64,000 nt of DNA from contig NZ_AUJE01000001.1 in NCBI RefSeq assembly GCF_000424065.1, positions 114,267-178,266 of the forward strand, read 5' to 3'. The position numbers were made by a program, and so were the translations under genes. Under the pieces are notes generated by a model. It saw nothing but the letters and a program-made list of their open reading frames with translations, searched no databases and was not told the origin of the DNA. Below, in pieces: positions 24,670-34,700 of the stretch (its first letter is position 1; every line of letters begins with the position of its first letter). This DNA comes from Selenomonas ruminantium subsp. ruminantium ATCC 12561 (lineage in GTDB: Bacteria; Bacillota; Negativicutes; Selenomonadales; Selenomonadaceae).

Positions 24670-26193
24670 ATGAATAAAAAGAAGTTGGCGGGGTTAATCC
24701 TAGGAACATTGGCGCTGGGCGCCATTTTACCACAGCACAATGTTGCCGCGGCCAAGGAGCGTCCGCAGACGGTCGTGATGACCGATGGCGAAGTGGACGA
24801 TATGGATTCCTTCCTGCGTTTTTTGCTCTACACCAATGATGTGGATGTCAAGGGCATAATCTACACGAGTTCCATGTGGCACTACAGCGGCGACGGCAAG
24901 GGCACGTTGTTTGAATCCAATATGGATTGGATAAAAAAATATCATCCGGGGAAGCATACGGATTTGCGCTGGTGCGGTACGGATTGGATTACGGAGTATA
25001 TTGAAAAATATCGCAGTGTTTATCCGAAGTTATCCCAGCATGACAAGGATTACCTAGCACCGGATAAATTACAATCGTTGGTCAAAGTCGGCAATATCGA
25101 CTTTGAAGGTGAAATGGCCAAGGATACCGAAGGCAGCCGCTGGATTGAACAGCTGTTGCTTTCGGCGGATAAGACTCCCATTCATTTTGAGACATGGGGC
25201 GGCAGCAATACTTTTGCCAGAGCCTTAAAATCCATTGAGGATAAGTATAAGGGAACAGCTCAGTGGGCGAGCATTTATAAACAGGTAAGTCAGAAGGCGA
25301 TTCTTTACAACATCATGAATCAGGATGAGACGTATAAGAATTATATTGCCATTAACTGGCCGGATATCAAGGTGGCATTTAACGAACTGCAGTTCGTCAG
25401 CATTGCTTATGCCTGGCCGAAAGTTGCACCGCCCTCGCAGAAAAAATATTTTGGCGGGGAATGGATGCAGAAAAACATTCTTAAAGGTGCGATTGGCGGC
25501 AGCTATATGACTTATGGAGATGGGCATAAGCTGGCCGGTGACCCGGAGGATAAATTCGGCTCGCTGGAATTTGCACAAAAGGCAGGTTATCAAAAATATG
25601 ACCTCATTTCCGAAGGCGATTCGCCATCGTATCTATATTTAATCGACAATGGCCTGCGTTCGGCAGAGAATTTCAGCTATGGCGGTTGGAGCGGGCGGCT
25701 GAGTCCGTCCCGGGCAGTGCCGAACCTTTGGGAAGATAACATTGCTTCGTATGACTACAATCCCGAAACGGGGAAAAAAGATAGATTTTATTCCCAGACA
25801 CGCTGGATAAAGGATTTCCAAAATGATTTTGCCGCCCGTGTGGATTGGACGATGAAGGATTATCAGGAGGCAAACCACGCACCCAAGGTGGAAATCGTTG
25901 AGGGGCTGAATCAGCAGGTAAAACCGGGGCAGAAAATCACACTGCATGCGAATGTGTCTGACCCCGATGGCGATAAGACGAATTGCTGCTGGTATGTCTA
26001 TGAGGAAGCGGGTACGTATGGTGCTGCCGTACAGATAAGCGCTAAGGGAACGGAAGCAAGCTTGGTGGTTCCGCAAAACATTGGCAGTGGCGAAACGATT
26101 CATGTAATCTGTGAAGTGACGGATAATGGTCAAATTCCGTTGACCCGTTATGCCCGTATTATTTTGACTGCTGAAGGAGAGAGCGAATTATGA
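24670..26193 (+). CDS. Secreted DUF1593 / nucleoside-hydrolase-like protein
   Basis: A 507-aa exported protein with a signal peptide ending near residue 28 (VAAA). The main domain (about 33-355) is DUF1593, which has a nucleoside-hydrolase-type fold. The acidic stretch DGEVDDMDS at its start is the likely calcium and ribose-type binding motif of that fold. The C-terminal beta domain (about 405-507, DPDGDKTNCCWYVYEE) resembles that of the cellulose-binding protein Sde182. Homologues occur in polysaccharide-use loci; enzymatic activity is not established. ATG 24670 with AGGAGG 9 nt upstream is preferred over an ATG at 24646. It overlaps the GH3 gene by 4 nt. Confidence 0.75.
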   Translation: MNKKKLAGLILGTLALGAILPQHNVAAAKERPQTVVMTDGEVDDMDSFLRFLLYTNDVDVKGIIYTSSMWHYSGDGKGTLFESNMDWIKKYHPGKHTDLRWCGTDWITEYIEKYRSVYPKLSQHDKDYLAPDKLQSLVKVGNIDFEGEMAKDTEGSRWIEQLLLSADKTPIHFETWGGSNTFARALKSIEDKYKGTAQWASIYKQVSQKAILYNIMNQDETYKNYIAINWPDIKVAFNELQFVSIAYAWPKVAPPSQKKYFGGEWMQKNILKGAIGGSYMTYGDGHKLAGDPEDKFGSLEFAQKAGYQKYDLISEGDSPSYLYLIDNGLRSAENFSYGGWSGRLSPSRAVPNLWEDNIASYDYNPETGKKDRFYSQTRWIKDFQNDFAARVDWTMKDYQEANHAPKVEIVEGLNQQVKPGQKITLHANVSDPDGDKTNCCWYVYEEAGTYGAAVQISAKGTEASLVVPQNIGSGETIHVICEVTDNGQIPLTRYARIILTAEGESEL

Positions 26194-28574
26194 ACATGAA
26201 GAAAACAAATGCTTTGGCGTTGGCTATTAGTTTGTGTTTAATGGGACATCAGGTGCAGGCGGCAGATGTCCAAGAACAGACGACCGCTGATGGCTATACG
26301 CTGGTATCGCAGCAGGGGGCTGAACTGGCGTATTCCAAGGAATCCGGTGTAAAACTTTTGCAGGTTGACGGCAAGGTATTCAAGGATATGAACCGCAATG
26401 GCAAGCTGGATGCCTATGAAGATTGGCGTCTTACGCCGCAGAAACGGGCGGAGGACTTGGCCAAACAACTGAGTACGGAAGATATCGCAGGACTTATGCT
26501 CTACAGTATGCACCAGCGCAATCTCAAACCGCAATTGACGGACGATCAGAAAAAAATGCTCTCCGCTGACCATGTGCGCACGGTACTCAATGCCGACAGC
26601 ACGGCGAGCAACGAAGTGACGGCCCAGTGGAACAATGCCCTGCAGGCCTATGCGGAAAGCCTGCCCTTTGCCATTCCGGCCAATACCAGTTCCGACCCCA
26701 GAAGCGATGCCCGCGGCAATGGCGTGTATCTCAAAGACGTGACGGGCGGCGTATCCCGCTGGCCGAGCAATCTGGGCATAGCGGCTACCTTTGACCCGCA
26801 GATTGCCAGAGAGTTCGGCGAGATTTCCTCCAAGGAATACCGCCTCTTGGGCATTGGCACTGGTCTTTCCCCGCAGATTGATTTGGGCACCGACCCACGC
26901 TGGACGCGTTACTACGGCACCTTTGGCGAAGACCCCGCGCTGGCCCGTGATATGGCCAAGGCCAATATGGACGGCGTGCAGTCCACGATTGAAAAAGGCA
27001 AGGACATGGGTTGGGGTAAGTATAGCGTCAACGCCATGATGAAACACTGGCCCGGTGACGGCGTGGGCGAAGGCGGCCGTGAAGCGCATTCCAAATACGG
27101 CAAGTATGCTGTCTATCCCGGCGGCCAGTTCAATACGCAGCTGATTCCCTTTGTCGATGGCGGCCTTAAACTCACGGGCAAGACGAAAATGCCCAGTGCC
27201 GTGATGTCGTCCTATTCCATTGCCTGGAGTGAAGACGGCTCTTTGGGGGAAAAGGTCGGCAGTGCCTTCTCCCGTTACAAGATTGGCCTGCTGCGCGACA
27301 AGTACAACTATGATGGCGTTATCTGCACCGACTGGTGCGTGACCCATGATGTGCCGAAAAAACTGGGCGAAGGCAATATTTCGACCGCCTGGGGCGTGGA
27401 GAACGATACGGAAGTAATCCGTCACTATAAAGCCCTGATGGCTGGTGTTGACCAGTTCGGCGGCAACAACGATATCAAGCCGGTACTCGCCGCCTATGAA
27501 ATGGGCGTCAAGGAACACGGCAAGGACTATATGGACAAGCGTTTCCAGCAGTCGGCTGTGCGCCTTTTGCGCAATATTTTCCAGATTGGCCTGTTTGAAA
27601 ATCCCTATCTCGATGTCCAAAAGACCGTAGCGGAAGTGGGCAATCCTGCCGACAAGGCCAAGGGCTATCAGGCACAGTTAAAATCCATTGTCATGCTGAA
27701 AAACAAGGGCAATGTGATTCATCAGGCCGAAGCACAGAGCACGAAGCCTGTGGTCTATATCCCAATGATTTATCGTCCGGAGCAGGAAAACAAAACCTTC
27801 CATACCTATAGCCCGGCGCATTGGGCACTGCCGGTTGACCTCAAGGTGGCCAGCGAGTATTTCACGGTCGTTACCGATAAGGTCAAAGAACTTACGGCCA
27901 AAGACCGGGACGGCAAACCGATGGCGTCTGTAATGGATATTGAGCGCCTGGCCCCAGCAGAAGTCGCCAAGGCCGATATGGTGCTGGCGGTTATCGACAA
28001 TCCCACCGATGCAGGCAATCAGTTTGATGGCATCGGCTGTGATGAACAGGGCGGCTTTATCCCCCTGTCCCTGCAGTACAAGCCCTATACGGCTGATTCG
28101 CAGTATGTACGCAAGCAGTCCATTGCCCATGATGAAGGCGAAAACCGCAGCTACTTTGGCAAGACGGCACGCATCATCAATGCTACTGACCTCGACAGCG
28201 TGGCTTATGGCCGTGAATGTGCAGCCAAATCCGGCAAAAATATGCCGGTAATCACCATGGTACACGCCTTGAAGCCCATGATTTTCAGCGAGGTTGAACC
28301 ATTGTCCGATGCTATTCTCGTTGGCTATGGTGTCAGCGATGCTGCGTACTTCGATATCCTCACGGGCAAATTTGAGCCGCAGGGTTTCCTGCCCATGCAG
28401 CAGCCCAAGGATATGGAAGCTGTGGAACGTCAGCTGGAAGACACGCCCCGCGATATGGAATGCTATAAAGACAGCGAAGGCCATACCTATGACTTTGCCT
28501 ATGGCCTGGATTGGAAAGGTCAGATTAAAGACGCCCGTACCGCAAAATACGCTGTACCGGTATTGAAGAAATAA
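26190..28574 (+). CDS. Exported glycoside hydrolase family 3 beta-glucosidase
   Basis: A 794-aa secreted or periplasmic enzyme with a signal peptide (to about residue 24, HQVQA). The N-terminal TIM-barrel half has KHWPGDG and ICTDWC with the nucleophile-type Asp381. The C-terminal alpha/beta sandwich half follows (about 480-760). GH3 enzymes release glucose or other sugars from the non-reducing ends of beta-glucans or related oligosaccharides. The start overlaps the DUF1593 stop (ATGA), showing translational coupling. It sits between the DUF1593 and esterase genes. Exact linkage preference cannot be read from sequence; the catalytic acid could not be assigned with confidence. Confidence 0.85.
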   Translation: MNMKKTNALALAISLCLMGHQVQAADVQEQTTADGYTLVSQQGAELAYSKESGVKLLQVDGKVFKDMNRNGKLDAYEDWRLTPQKRAEDLAKQLSTEDIAGLMLYSMHQRNLKPQLTDDQKKMLSADHVRTVLNADSTASNEVTAQWNNALQAYAESLPFAIPANTSSDPRSDARGNGVYLKDVTGGVSRWPSNLGIAATFDPQIAREFGEISSKEYRLLGIGTGLSPQIDLGTDPRWTRYYGTFGEDPALARDMAKANMDGVQSTIEKGKDMGWGKYSVNAMMKHWPGDGVGEGGREAHSKYGKYAVYPGGQFNTQLIPFVDGGLKLTGKTKMPSAVMSSYSIAWSEDGSLGEKVGSAFSRYKIGLLRDKYNYDGVICTDWCVTHDVPKKLGEGNISTAWGVENDTEVIRHYKALMAGVDQFGGNNDIKPVLAAYEMGVKEHGKDYMDKRFQQSAVRLLRNIFQIGLFENPYLDVQKTVAEVGNPADKAKGYQAQLKSIVMLKNKGNVIHQAEAQSTKPVVYIPMIYRPEQENKTFHTYSPAHWALPVDLKVASEYFTVVTDKVKELTAKDRDGKPMASVMDIERLAPAEVAKADMVLAVIDNPTDAGNQFDGIGCDEQGGFIPLSLQYKPYTADSQYVRKQSIAHDEGENRSYFGKTARIINATDLDSVAYGRECAAKSGKNMPVITMVHALKPMIFSEVEPLSDAILVGYGVSDAAYFDILTGKFEPQGFLPMQQPKDMEAVERQLEDTPRDMECYKDSEGHTYDFAYGLDWKGQIKDARTAKYAVPVLKK

Positions 28575-28587
28575 GGAGTGACTGAAC

Positions 28588-29949
28588 ATGATCAGCAAAA
28601 AATTAAAACGAGCAGTTCGTTTAGGTCTTTGCGGCGTAATGCTGGCAGGCTTTATGACGGCAGGCGATATCGCCTCCGCCGCTGTGCCCACGCAGCAGCC
28701 GTCCTATAAAACCGTAACGGAAACCTTTGACTGGGGCCCGTCCGTGTCCAAGGTCATTGTCAACTTGGGCAGTACGGTAAAGAGCAGCGAACTCAATACC
28801 GGCATGTTCAAGGTGCATGTGCGCCGTGAATTGGCGGAAGGGGCAATCTCGCCTGCCGAAGCCATGCGGGAAAAGAAAGATGCCTTTATTTCCCTGGGGG
28901 CAGAATCGACTTCCAACAAGGATATCGAAGGTGACCGGCAGGTAACGAAAGCTTATGTATCGGATGCGCAGGGCAATCCCGTGGACAGCGGCGAATACGT
29001 GACGCTGGAAATGGCGGTAAGCCCTACGGATACATTGGGAGCGGCACTGAACTTTGATTTGCACACGCTGTTCAACAACTGGGTTAAACCCCATTACACC
29101 ATTACCGATGGCAATCGTCTGGTGGTAGACAATAATCAGGGGGATATCCGCCCGCAGGCCGATAAGTTCAAGTACAATCACAAACTGATTGGCATTCACG
29201 ATTCCTACCCCTATGCAAGCTTCGAGCCGGAACAGGCAAGCGCACAGAACAAAAAGCCGCTGATCATCTGGTTGCATGGCATGGGCGAGGGCGGCAACTC
29301 GCCGTCTCTGCCAATCATGGGCAACAAGGCCACGCAGTTTGCCGATGCGTCCATCCAAAAATACTTTGACGGAGCTTATGTGCTGGCGCCGCAGGCGCGT
29401 ACCTATTGGATGCATGGCTATAACGGCTTTGCCGATGGTACGAGCATCTATTCCAAGACATTGATGGAATTCATCAAAGCCTATGTGGCAGAACATCCGG
29501 GCGTGGATGAAAACCGCATCTATGTGGGCGGCGACTCCAACGGCGGCTATATGACCATGCTGCTGGTGCGGGATAATCCGGGCTTCTTTGCTGCGGCTTT
29601 CCCGACCTGCGAAGGCCTCAAGGACAGCCTGATCAGCAAGCAGGATTTGGCCAACATTGCCAAAACGCCGATATGGTTCACGGCGGCCAAGACCGATACG
29701 GTGTTGCCGCCGAAGGACTATGCCGTACCGACCGTGGAACGGCTCAAAAAAGCCGGTGCTGATGTGCATTTCAGCTACTTTGACAATGTTATCGACACCA
29801 GCGGCAAGTATAAAAAAGCCGATGGCACGCCCTATGAATATATGGGGCATTGGTCCTGGATTTATGTCTACAATGACCAGTGCGAAGACACGATTAACGG
29901 CAAGAGTGTAAAACTCTTCCAGTGGATGGCAGAGCAGAAACGTAAATAA
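28588..29949 (+). CDS. Exported esterase of the alpha/beta-hydrolase fold
   Basis: A 453-aa exported esterase. The signal peptide ends near residue 32 (DIASAA). An N-terminal beta (Ig-like) domain covers about 33-205, and the alpha/beta-hydrolase domain covers about 215-450. The nucleophile elbow GGDSNGGY carries Ser317; Asp370 (AAKTDTVLPP) and His421 (MGHWSW) complete the catalytic trio. An oxyanion-type motif IWLHGMGEGG is seen at about 229. The architecture resembles thermostable EstA-like and feruloyl or acetyl esterases that strip side groups from plant polysaccharides. It is the last gene of the RAT-controlled operon, 13 nt after the GH3 gene, and a terminator follows. Confidence 0.8.
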   Translation: MISKKLKRAVRLGLCGVMLAGFMTAGDIASAAVPTQQPSYKTVTETFDWGPSVSKVIVNLGSTVKSSELNTGMFKVHVRRELAEGAISPAEAMREKKDAFISLGAESTSNKDIEGDRQVTKAYVSDAQGNPVDSGEYVTLEMAVSPTDTLGAALNFDLHTLFNNWVKPHYTITDGNRLVVDNNQGDIRPQADKFKYNHKLIGIHDSYPYASFEPEQASAQNKKPLIIWLHGMGEGGNSPSLPIMGNKATQFADASIQKYFDGAYVLAPQARTYWMHGYNGFADGTSIYSKTLMEFIKAYVAEHPGVDENRIYVGGDSNGGYMTMLLVRDNPGFFAAAFPTCEGLKDSLISKQDLANIAKTPIWFTAAKTDTVLPPKDYAVPTVERLKKAGADVHFSYFDNVIDTSGKYKKADGTPYEYMGHWSWIYVYNDQCEDTINGKSVKLFQWMAEQKRK

Positions 29950-29966
29950 AGCCTTGTTTTTACCAT

Positions 29967-30009
29967 AAAAGGCGGACCGCTGACTGGAAATAGTCGGCGG
30001 TCCGCCTTT
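29967..30009. terminator. Terminator between the esterase and LuxR-type genes
   Basis: AAAGGCGGACCGC pairs with GCGGTCCGCCTTT around a 17-nt loop with a further GACT/AGTC stem. A and T runs flank both sides, so it can serve both converging genes. Confidence 0.85.
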
Positions 30010-30046
30010 GTTATGGGGGCGTGTTGATTCACGCCCCTTTTGACGT

Positions 30047-31534
30047 TTACTTTTTGCACAGCGGCAGGAACAGTTTCAGTTCTGCACTGTGGGTAAGACC
30101 AGTTTTCTTGAGAATATTGGAGATGTGGAAACGGACTGTGCGTTCCTTGATGCCCAGTTCCTCGGCAATGGTGATGGCGGTTTTTGCTTCCAGAATTCCC
30201 GTGAGTACATCCAGTTCACGTCGGGTGAAGTCAAATTTCTGCTGGTAATAGGCAAGGTCATGGGTGACTGCAGAAAGGCTGTCACCGCTGGCGGTGATTG
30301 TCTCCGGCAGCGGGAGGGCAGCCGCCGGAATGGGGGCACCTGTAGGTTCTACAGGTATGACAGGGGCGGGGACTTCGGCGGCATTTCGTTCATAGGTGGG
30401 AATTTCCAGCCACTCACGGAAGGCGGCATGGTAGAAAAAGAGATTTAAGAGCGCCAGTATCAGCACATAGGCCGCCATAAAGCCGGGTAAGGAAAAATTA
30501 TCGAGAATCAGGGCAAAGACATTGGCCGATAACGCCGAAATGGGCAGCGCAAGCGTGCGTCCCATGCCCGCCCATAAAGATGGCTTGTCCGATAGTGGCG
30601 CAATATCCATAAAGTAGAGCGTATAGCTCATGATGCAAAAGGAATCAATAAAGTATTCGGTGCTTTGGGCGAGGAAAAACATATCCTGCGTGTTTGTCGT
30701 AAGCAGGCTGATTATGCGGAGCAGCAGGGCAAGGGCTGTAACACTGAGAAGATATTTCCGCTGGGCATAATCTGCTACACAGCCCGCAGCTATGATGCCT
30801 GCGGGAAAAAACAGACGCGCCGTATCATGAAAAAGGGATTCGTCAAACTGCGCATAGTGTTTCAGTGCCATGATGTCACCGCAGCCGTGCAGTGCTGCCA
30901 GGCAGGAAACCATGACGATCAGCATGGCGATAAAACGTGGCGAAGGTGGAACATTGCGCTCGTTCATAGGGGACTGGTCATTTGCGGCAGTTTGCAGGCG
31001 GGCATCAAGCGCTGTAAATGAGCGGAAGGCAAGAAAAGACAGACAAAGCAGCACCAGCATGAGCAGATACCCTGATACGTCCTTGCCGCCGGATGAGAGC
31101 AGATACTGAATCAAAACGGTCAGCGTGATGGCACCGCCCAGAAACCTTCCACGGAAAGGGGCGGGGATGGTCATGGCACTGACATAATGGGCGCCGCCGG
31201 CAAAATAACCTGCTGTCAGCATGAGCAGGCCGAGGGCGGGCAGCGAAGCAGTTGTTCCCATACTGCTAAAAATGGCCAGAACACCGGCAGTAGTCACAAG
31301 TAAGAGGTGCTTACGCGCCCAGGAAAAAACACCGACTCCCCCGCGGTGGACAGCAAAGAGTAAAAAGCCACCGGCGACCAGAGAATTGGTGTAGAGCCAC
31401 AGCCGCACACTGCGTTCCGCCGCATCAGTGCCGAACCATAGCGGCGGTGTCTGCGACTGGGACAGGGCATAAGTCATATATATGTAGAGCATGGAAGCCG
31501 CATAATAAAGCAACGGGGGCAGCCAAGCAGGCAT
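30047..31534 (-). CDS. Membrane-embedded LuxR-family regulator
   Basis: A 495-aa protein in which about 12 membrane spans of MFS-like layout (residues 1 to about 375) are fused to a Pro/Ala-rich linker and a C-terminal LuxR helix-turn-helix (about 430-490). The latter contains FTRRELDVLTGILEAKT and GIKERTVRFHISNILKKTG. The family is known from anaerobes (for example Eggerthella), where such proteins are thought to sense small molecules at the membrane. AGGAG at 31544-31548 touches ATG 31543 and lies 9 nt from ATG 31534, so the latter is preferred. It is divergent from the two-partner secretion genes, with two CCTGTAGACCC repeats between, and may control them. Confidence 0.8.
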   Translation of the reverse strand: MPAWLPPLLYYAASMLYIYMTYALSQSQTPPLWFGTDAAERSVRLWLYTNSLVAGGFLLFAVHRGGVGVFSWARKHLLLVTTAGVLAIFSSMGTTASLPALGLLMLTAGYFAGGAHYVSAMTIPAPFRGRFLGGAITLTVLIQYLLSSGGKDVSGYLLMLVLLCLSFLAFRSFTALDARLQTAANDQSPMNERNVPPSPRFIAMLIVMVSCLAALHGCGDIMALKHYAQFDESLFHDTARLFFPAGIIAAGCVADYAQRKYLLSVTALALLLRIISLLTTNTQDMFFLAQSTEYFIDSFCIMSYTLYFMDIAPLSDKPSLWAGMGRTLALPISALSANVFALILDNFSLPGFMAAYVLILALLNLFFYHAAFREWLEIPTYERNAAEVPAPVIPVEPTGAPIPAAALPLPETITASGDSLSAVTHDLAYYQQKFDFTRRELDVLTGILEAKTAITIAEELGIKERTVRFHISNILKKTGLTHSAELKLFLPLCKK

Positions 31535-31605
31535 GTGCATCATCTCCTATCGTATATGGTTTAGTATAGCAAAGCCAGATTTACATGACAAGGTGCATTA
31601 AGGAA

Positions 31606-31692
31606 CCTGTAGACCCTGCAGGTAAGGATTAGTGCGCTATTTTTTTGGCAAATATAAATTTTAGAAAATTTTTTGTAAAATCCTGTAGACCC
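31606..31692. promoter_or_regulatory. Direct repeat CCTGTAGACCC between LuxR gene and tpsA
   Basis: CCTGTAGACCC occurs at 31606-31616 and again at 31682-31692, 76 nt apart on the same strand. The 254-bp gap lies between divergent genes, so these are candidate binding sites for the LuxR-type regulator. The rest of the gap is AT-rich, with a CCCC-GCAA-GGGG hairpin at 31766-31777 just before the tpsA start. Confidence 0.45.
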
Positions 31693-31788
31693 GTCAGCAG
31701 ACAAAAGGTTTTTGAATGGTTAGAATAAATGAAAGTGATTGTAACATTATTCCCAAGGAGGGTTTGCCCCGCAAGGGGAGAAAGGAAT

Positions 31789-34700
31789 GTGAGCGAGATG
31801 AAATCACCCAAAAAACTAAGACAACAAGTGGCCCTGGCTATGATGCTGGGCGTAGTGGGCTTCTTTCACAGTGCCTATGCTTTGCCGCAGATTGATGGTG
31901 CGGCACCTGCCGGTGTGACCATTGCCAGTGAAGGCAGTACCATGAATATCGGCAGTTCGGCTGCGAATAATGTGCTGAACTGGAAGACTTTCTCCATTGG
32001 CGAAAGCGAAAAAGTGGCTTTTGATGCGCAAAACTATCTGAATCTCGTCACCGGAACGGAAGCGTCCAGTATCTTAGGACAGCTTACCGGCGGGGGTAGT
32101 GTTTACCTGATCAATCCCAACGGCATTCTTTTTGGTGCCAATGCCAAAGTGGATGTGGGGGCATTTTATGCATCTACTCGTAGTATTGAAGATGTGAATA
32201 CATCAGCTTTTGCCGCTAGTGGTACCAATCCTTTGTTGACTACTGTCAGTGAGGTCGGGGGAGATATTATCAATAGGGGCACCATTGCTGCCAATCAGAT
32301 TGTGCTGGAGGGGGATCATATCTCCATTCAGAATTACGAAAATATCCAAAATAGCGCAGGTGAGGTATTAAATAGCGATGCCGTTACCCTGAAAGCCACA
32401 GGAAGCGGTAATATCCATGTGGGGTATAATATCACTAAATACAGATACGATAACAATATTAATATGGATTATGACTATGATGGAAATTATGCCGCCACAT
32501 CTACAATGAAAAAAAATGGTGTTGATGCCAACGGCATGTATTATTGGGGAACGAGTCAGGAGAATAACCATCCCACGTTTAATTATGCAGCAACGACCTT
32601 GGATGGTACAGCCATAACGGCTACGCCCTACGCCTTGATCCATAACATCTATGAGTGGGAAAATCTCAATCAGGTCAGCTGGGGCTCCAGCAATTTCATG
32701 CTGGCTAATGATATTGACGGTACAAACTATACATATACGCCGATAACATCCTTTGATGCACGCACACCGCATCTTGACGGCCTTGGCTACACCATCAAGA
32801 ATTTGTCTTATGAGGCAGTTTCTGGCGGCAGTCCTGCGGGATTGTTCATTACTCTGAAAGATGCCACAATGGAAAATCTGAATATCGCCAGCAGCACTTC
32901 ATTCAAGGCGTATCAGGAAGATGTTTCAGCCGGCTGGCGTCATGCGGGCAGCTTGGCCTACGAGACCAAGGGAAATGTTCTCCTGCGTAATGTCCATAGT
33001 AGTGCCAATGTCACAAATGGACGCACCATTGGCGGACTTGTCGCCTTTAATCAAGGTGGCGGGCTGACCATAATGGATTCTTCCTTTGATGGCACCGTGA
33101 CCGGTTCAAGTGACGTGGGCGGCTTAGTTGGCTCGCATGCGGGAAGTAGTATCTACGATACAGGAAAATTGACCATTAAGAATTCCTATAATACGGGCAG
33201 TATCTCCTACGATACCACCAATGCTTCTACAAGTGATGCATTGCATATGGGCGGTCTGGTTGGTACTTCGGCAGGAGGTCTTTCCATCGTCAATAGCTAT
33301 AATACAGGCACGATAGACAGTAGTGCCGCAGAAAATATTACGGGTAGTGTGACATATGTTGGCGGCCTGGCAGGATATGTAAATCAGACAAGGGGAAAAG
33401 ACAATTATACCATCGAAAAATCCTATAACACTGGTGATGTTATCGCCTATAATCCCAATAGCGAAAGCTATGCCTTTGCCGGGGGCCTGTTTGGCTATTA
33501 TCAGAACGATAGTGACACGGCCTTGGCCATTTCAGAGGTTTATAATGCCGGCAATGTCAAAGCTCAAGCGACAGCTGTCAACGGTACTAAAGGAAACCGG
33601 GCTATCGGTGCTTATGCCGGCGGCTTAATCGGCTACAGCAAGGGGAGTGATGGCAGCGGCGAAGAAGCATTCACCATTAAGAATGCCTATGCAGGCAAAC
33701 TGGCGGGGGGCGCAACGTCACCGGTTACCATCAGCGGCGGCATCAAAGGCAGTGGCGGTATCATAGGCTATGTGGATGGCGAAGATGGCAAGACCAGCAT
33801 CAACAACTCCTATTGGTATTCTTCTGCAGGTATGGGGGCTTATGGGGACCGTATTACTAGGGATGGTAATGATTCTCTTGCAGGCAGTGAGTATATCACG
33901 GTCAATACCTCCGGCAATTTGGACTATGCAAGTGCATTGGATGCTTATAAGGCAGATAGTGATTCCAAACCCAATCCCCATGCCCTTGCCACGTATACCG
34001 CTTTGGGCTGGGATATCGGTAATAACGGCGGCGAAAGCACCGTCTGGCGTATCTTTAACCTTCATACCCCGCCCATGCTGCGTACTTTCCTGAAACCAAA
34101 ATCCGTGGCGGCTAATGTCACGGTGACCAAGGAATATAACGGCACGGCACAGAGCGTAAATTACAGTGACCTGAATGCCTTGGGCATCTACGGTGACACT
34201 ACAGGCTCTTTAGGCAGCACTGCCTTTGGCAGTCAGACAAATGCCGGAACGGCTGTCATCGGCTATAACGATAATTCGCCAAACAGTTTGTCCGCACTTA
34301 CCTGGTCGGGGCAGGATGGCGTGGATTATGATGACATTAATTTTACCATCACGCCGAAGAATGTAAGCGTATCCTTTGCCAATCCCACCAAGGAGTATGA
34401 CGGTACTGCAACAGCTTCCAGTGCCAATCCTACGTTAACGGGGCTTATCAGCAGTGACAGTGGCAGTGTCAGTGTCAGCGCAGCCAGTGCCGCTTATGAC
34501 AGTAAAAATGCAGGAACGGGCAAAATAGTGACCTATACGGGGCTTACTTTGGCCGGGGACAAGGCCGCGAACTACAGTCTGACCAATAATGCTGTTAAGG
34601 GAACGGGAACCATTACGCAAAAAACGCTGAACGCCAGCTTAGAGGCGATTTCCAAGGTCTATGACGGCACCACAAATGCAGCTGCACCTACACCGACTTT

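Noticed and set aside
26238..27620. Long minus-strand frame of 460 codons opposite the GH3 gene
   Set aside because: It is a shadow of a strongly supported glycosidase gene and has no ribosome site or recognised domain.
31729..31788. Upstream start for the TpsA protein
   Set aside because: It would add charged residues before the signal peptide and lacks a ribosome site; GTG 31789 or ATG 31798 fits better.
31741..31788. Riboswitch before tpsA, suggested by the CCCC-GCAA-GGGG tetraloop
   Set aside because: It is only a 4-bp stem; the cyclic di-GMP and other common aptamer cores I know do not match.
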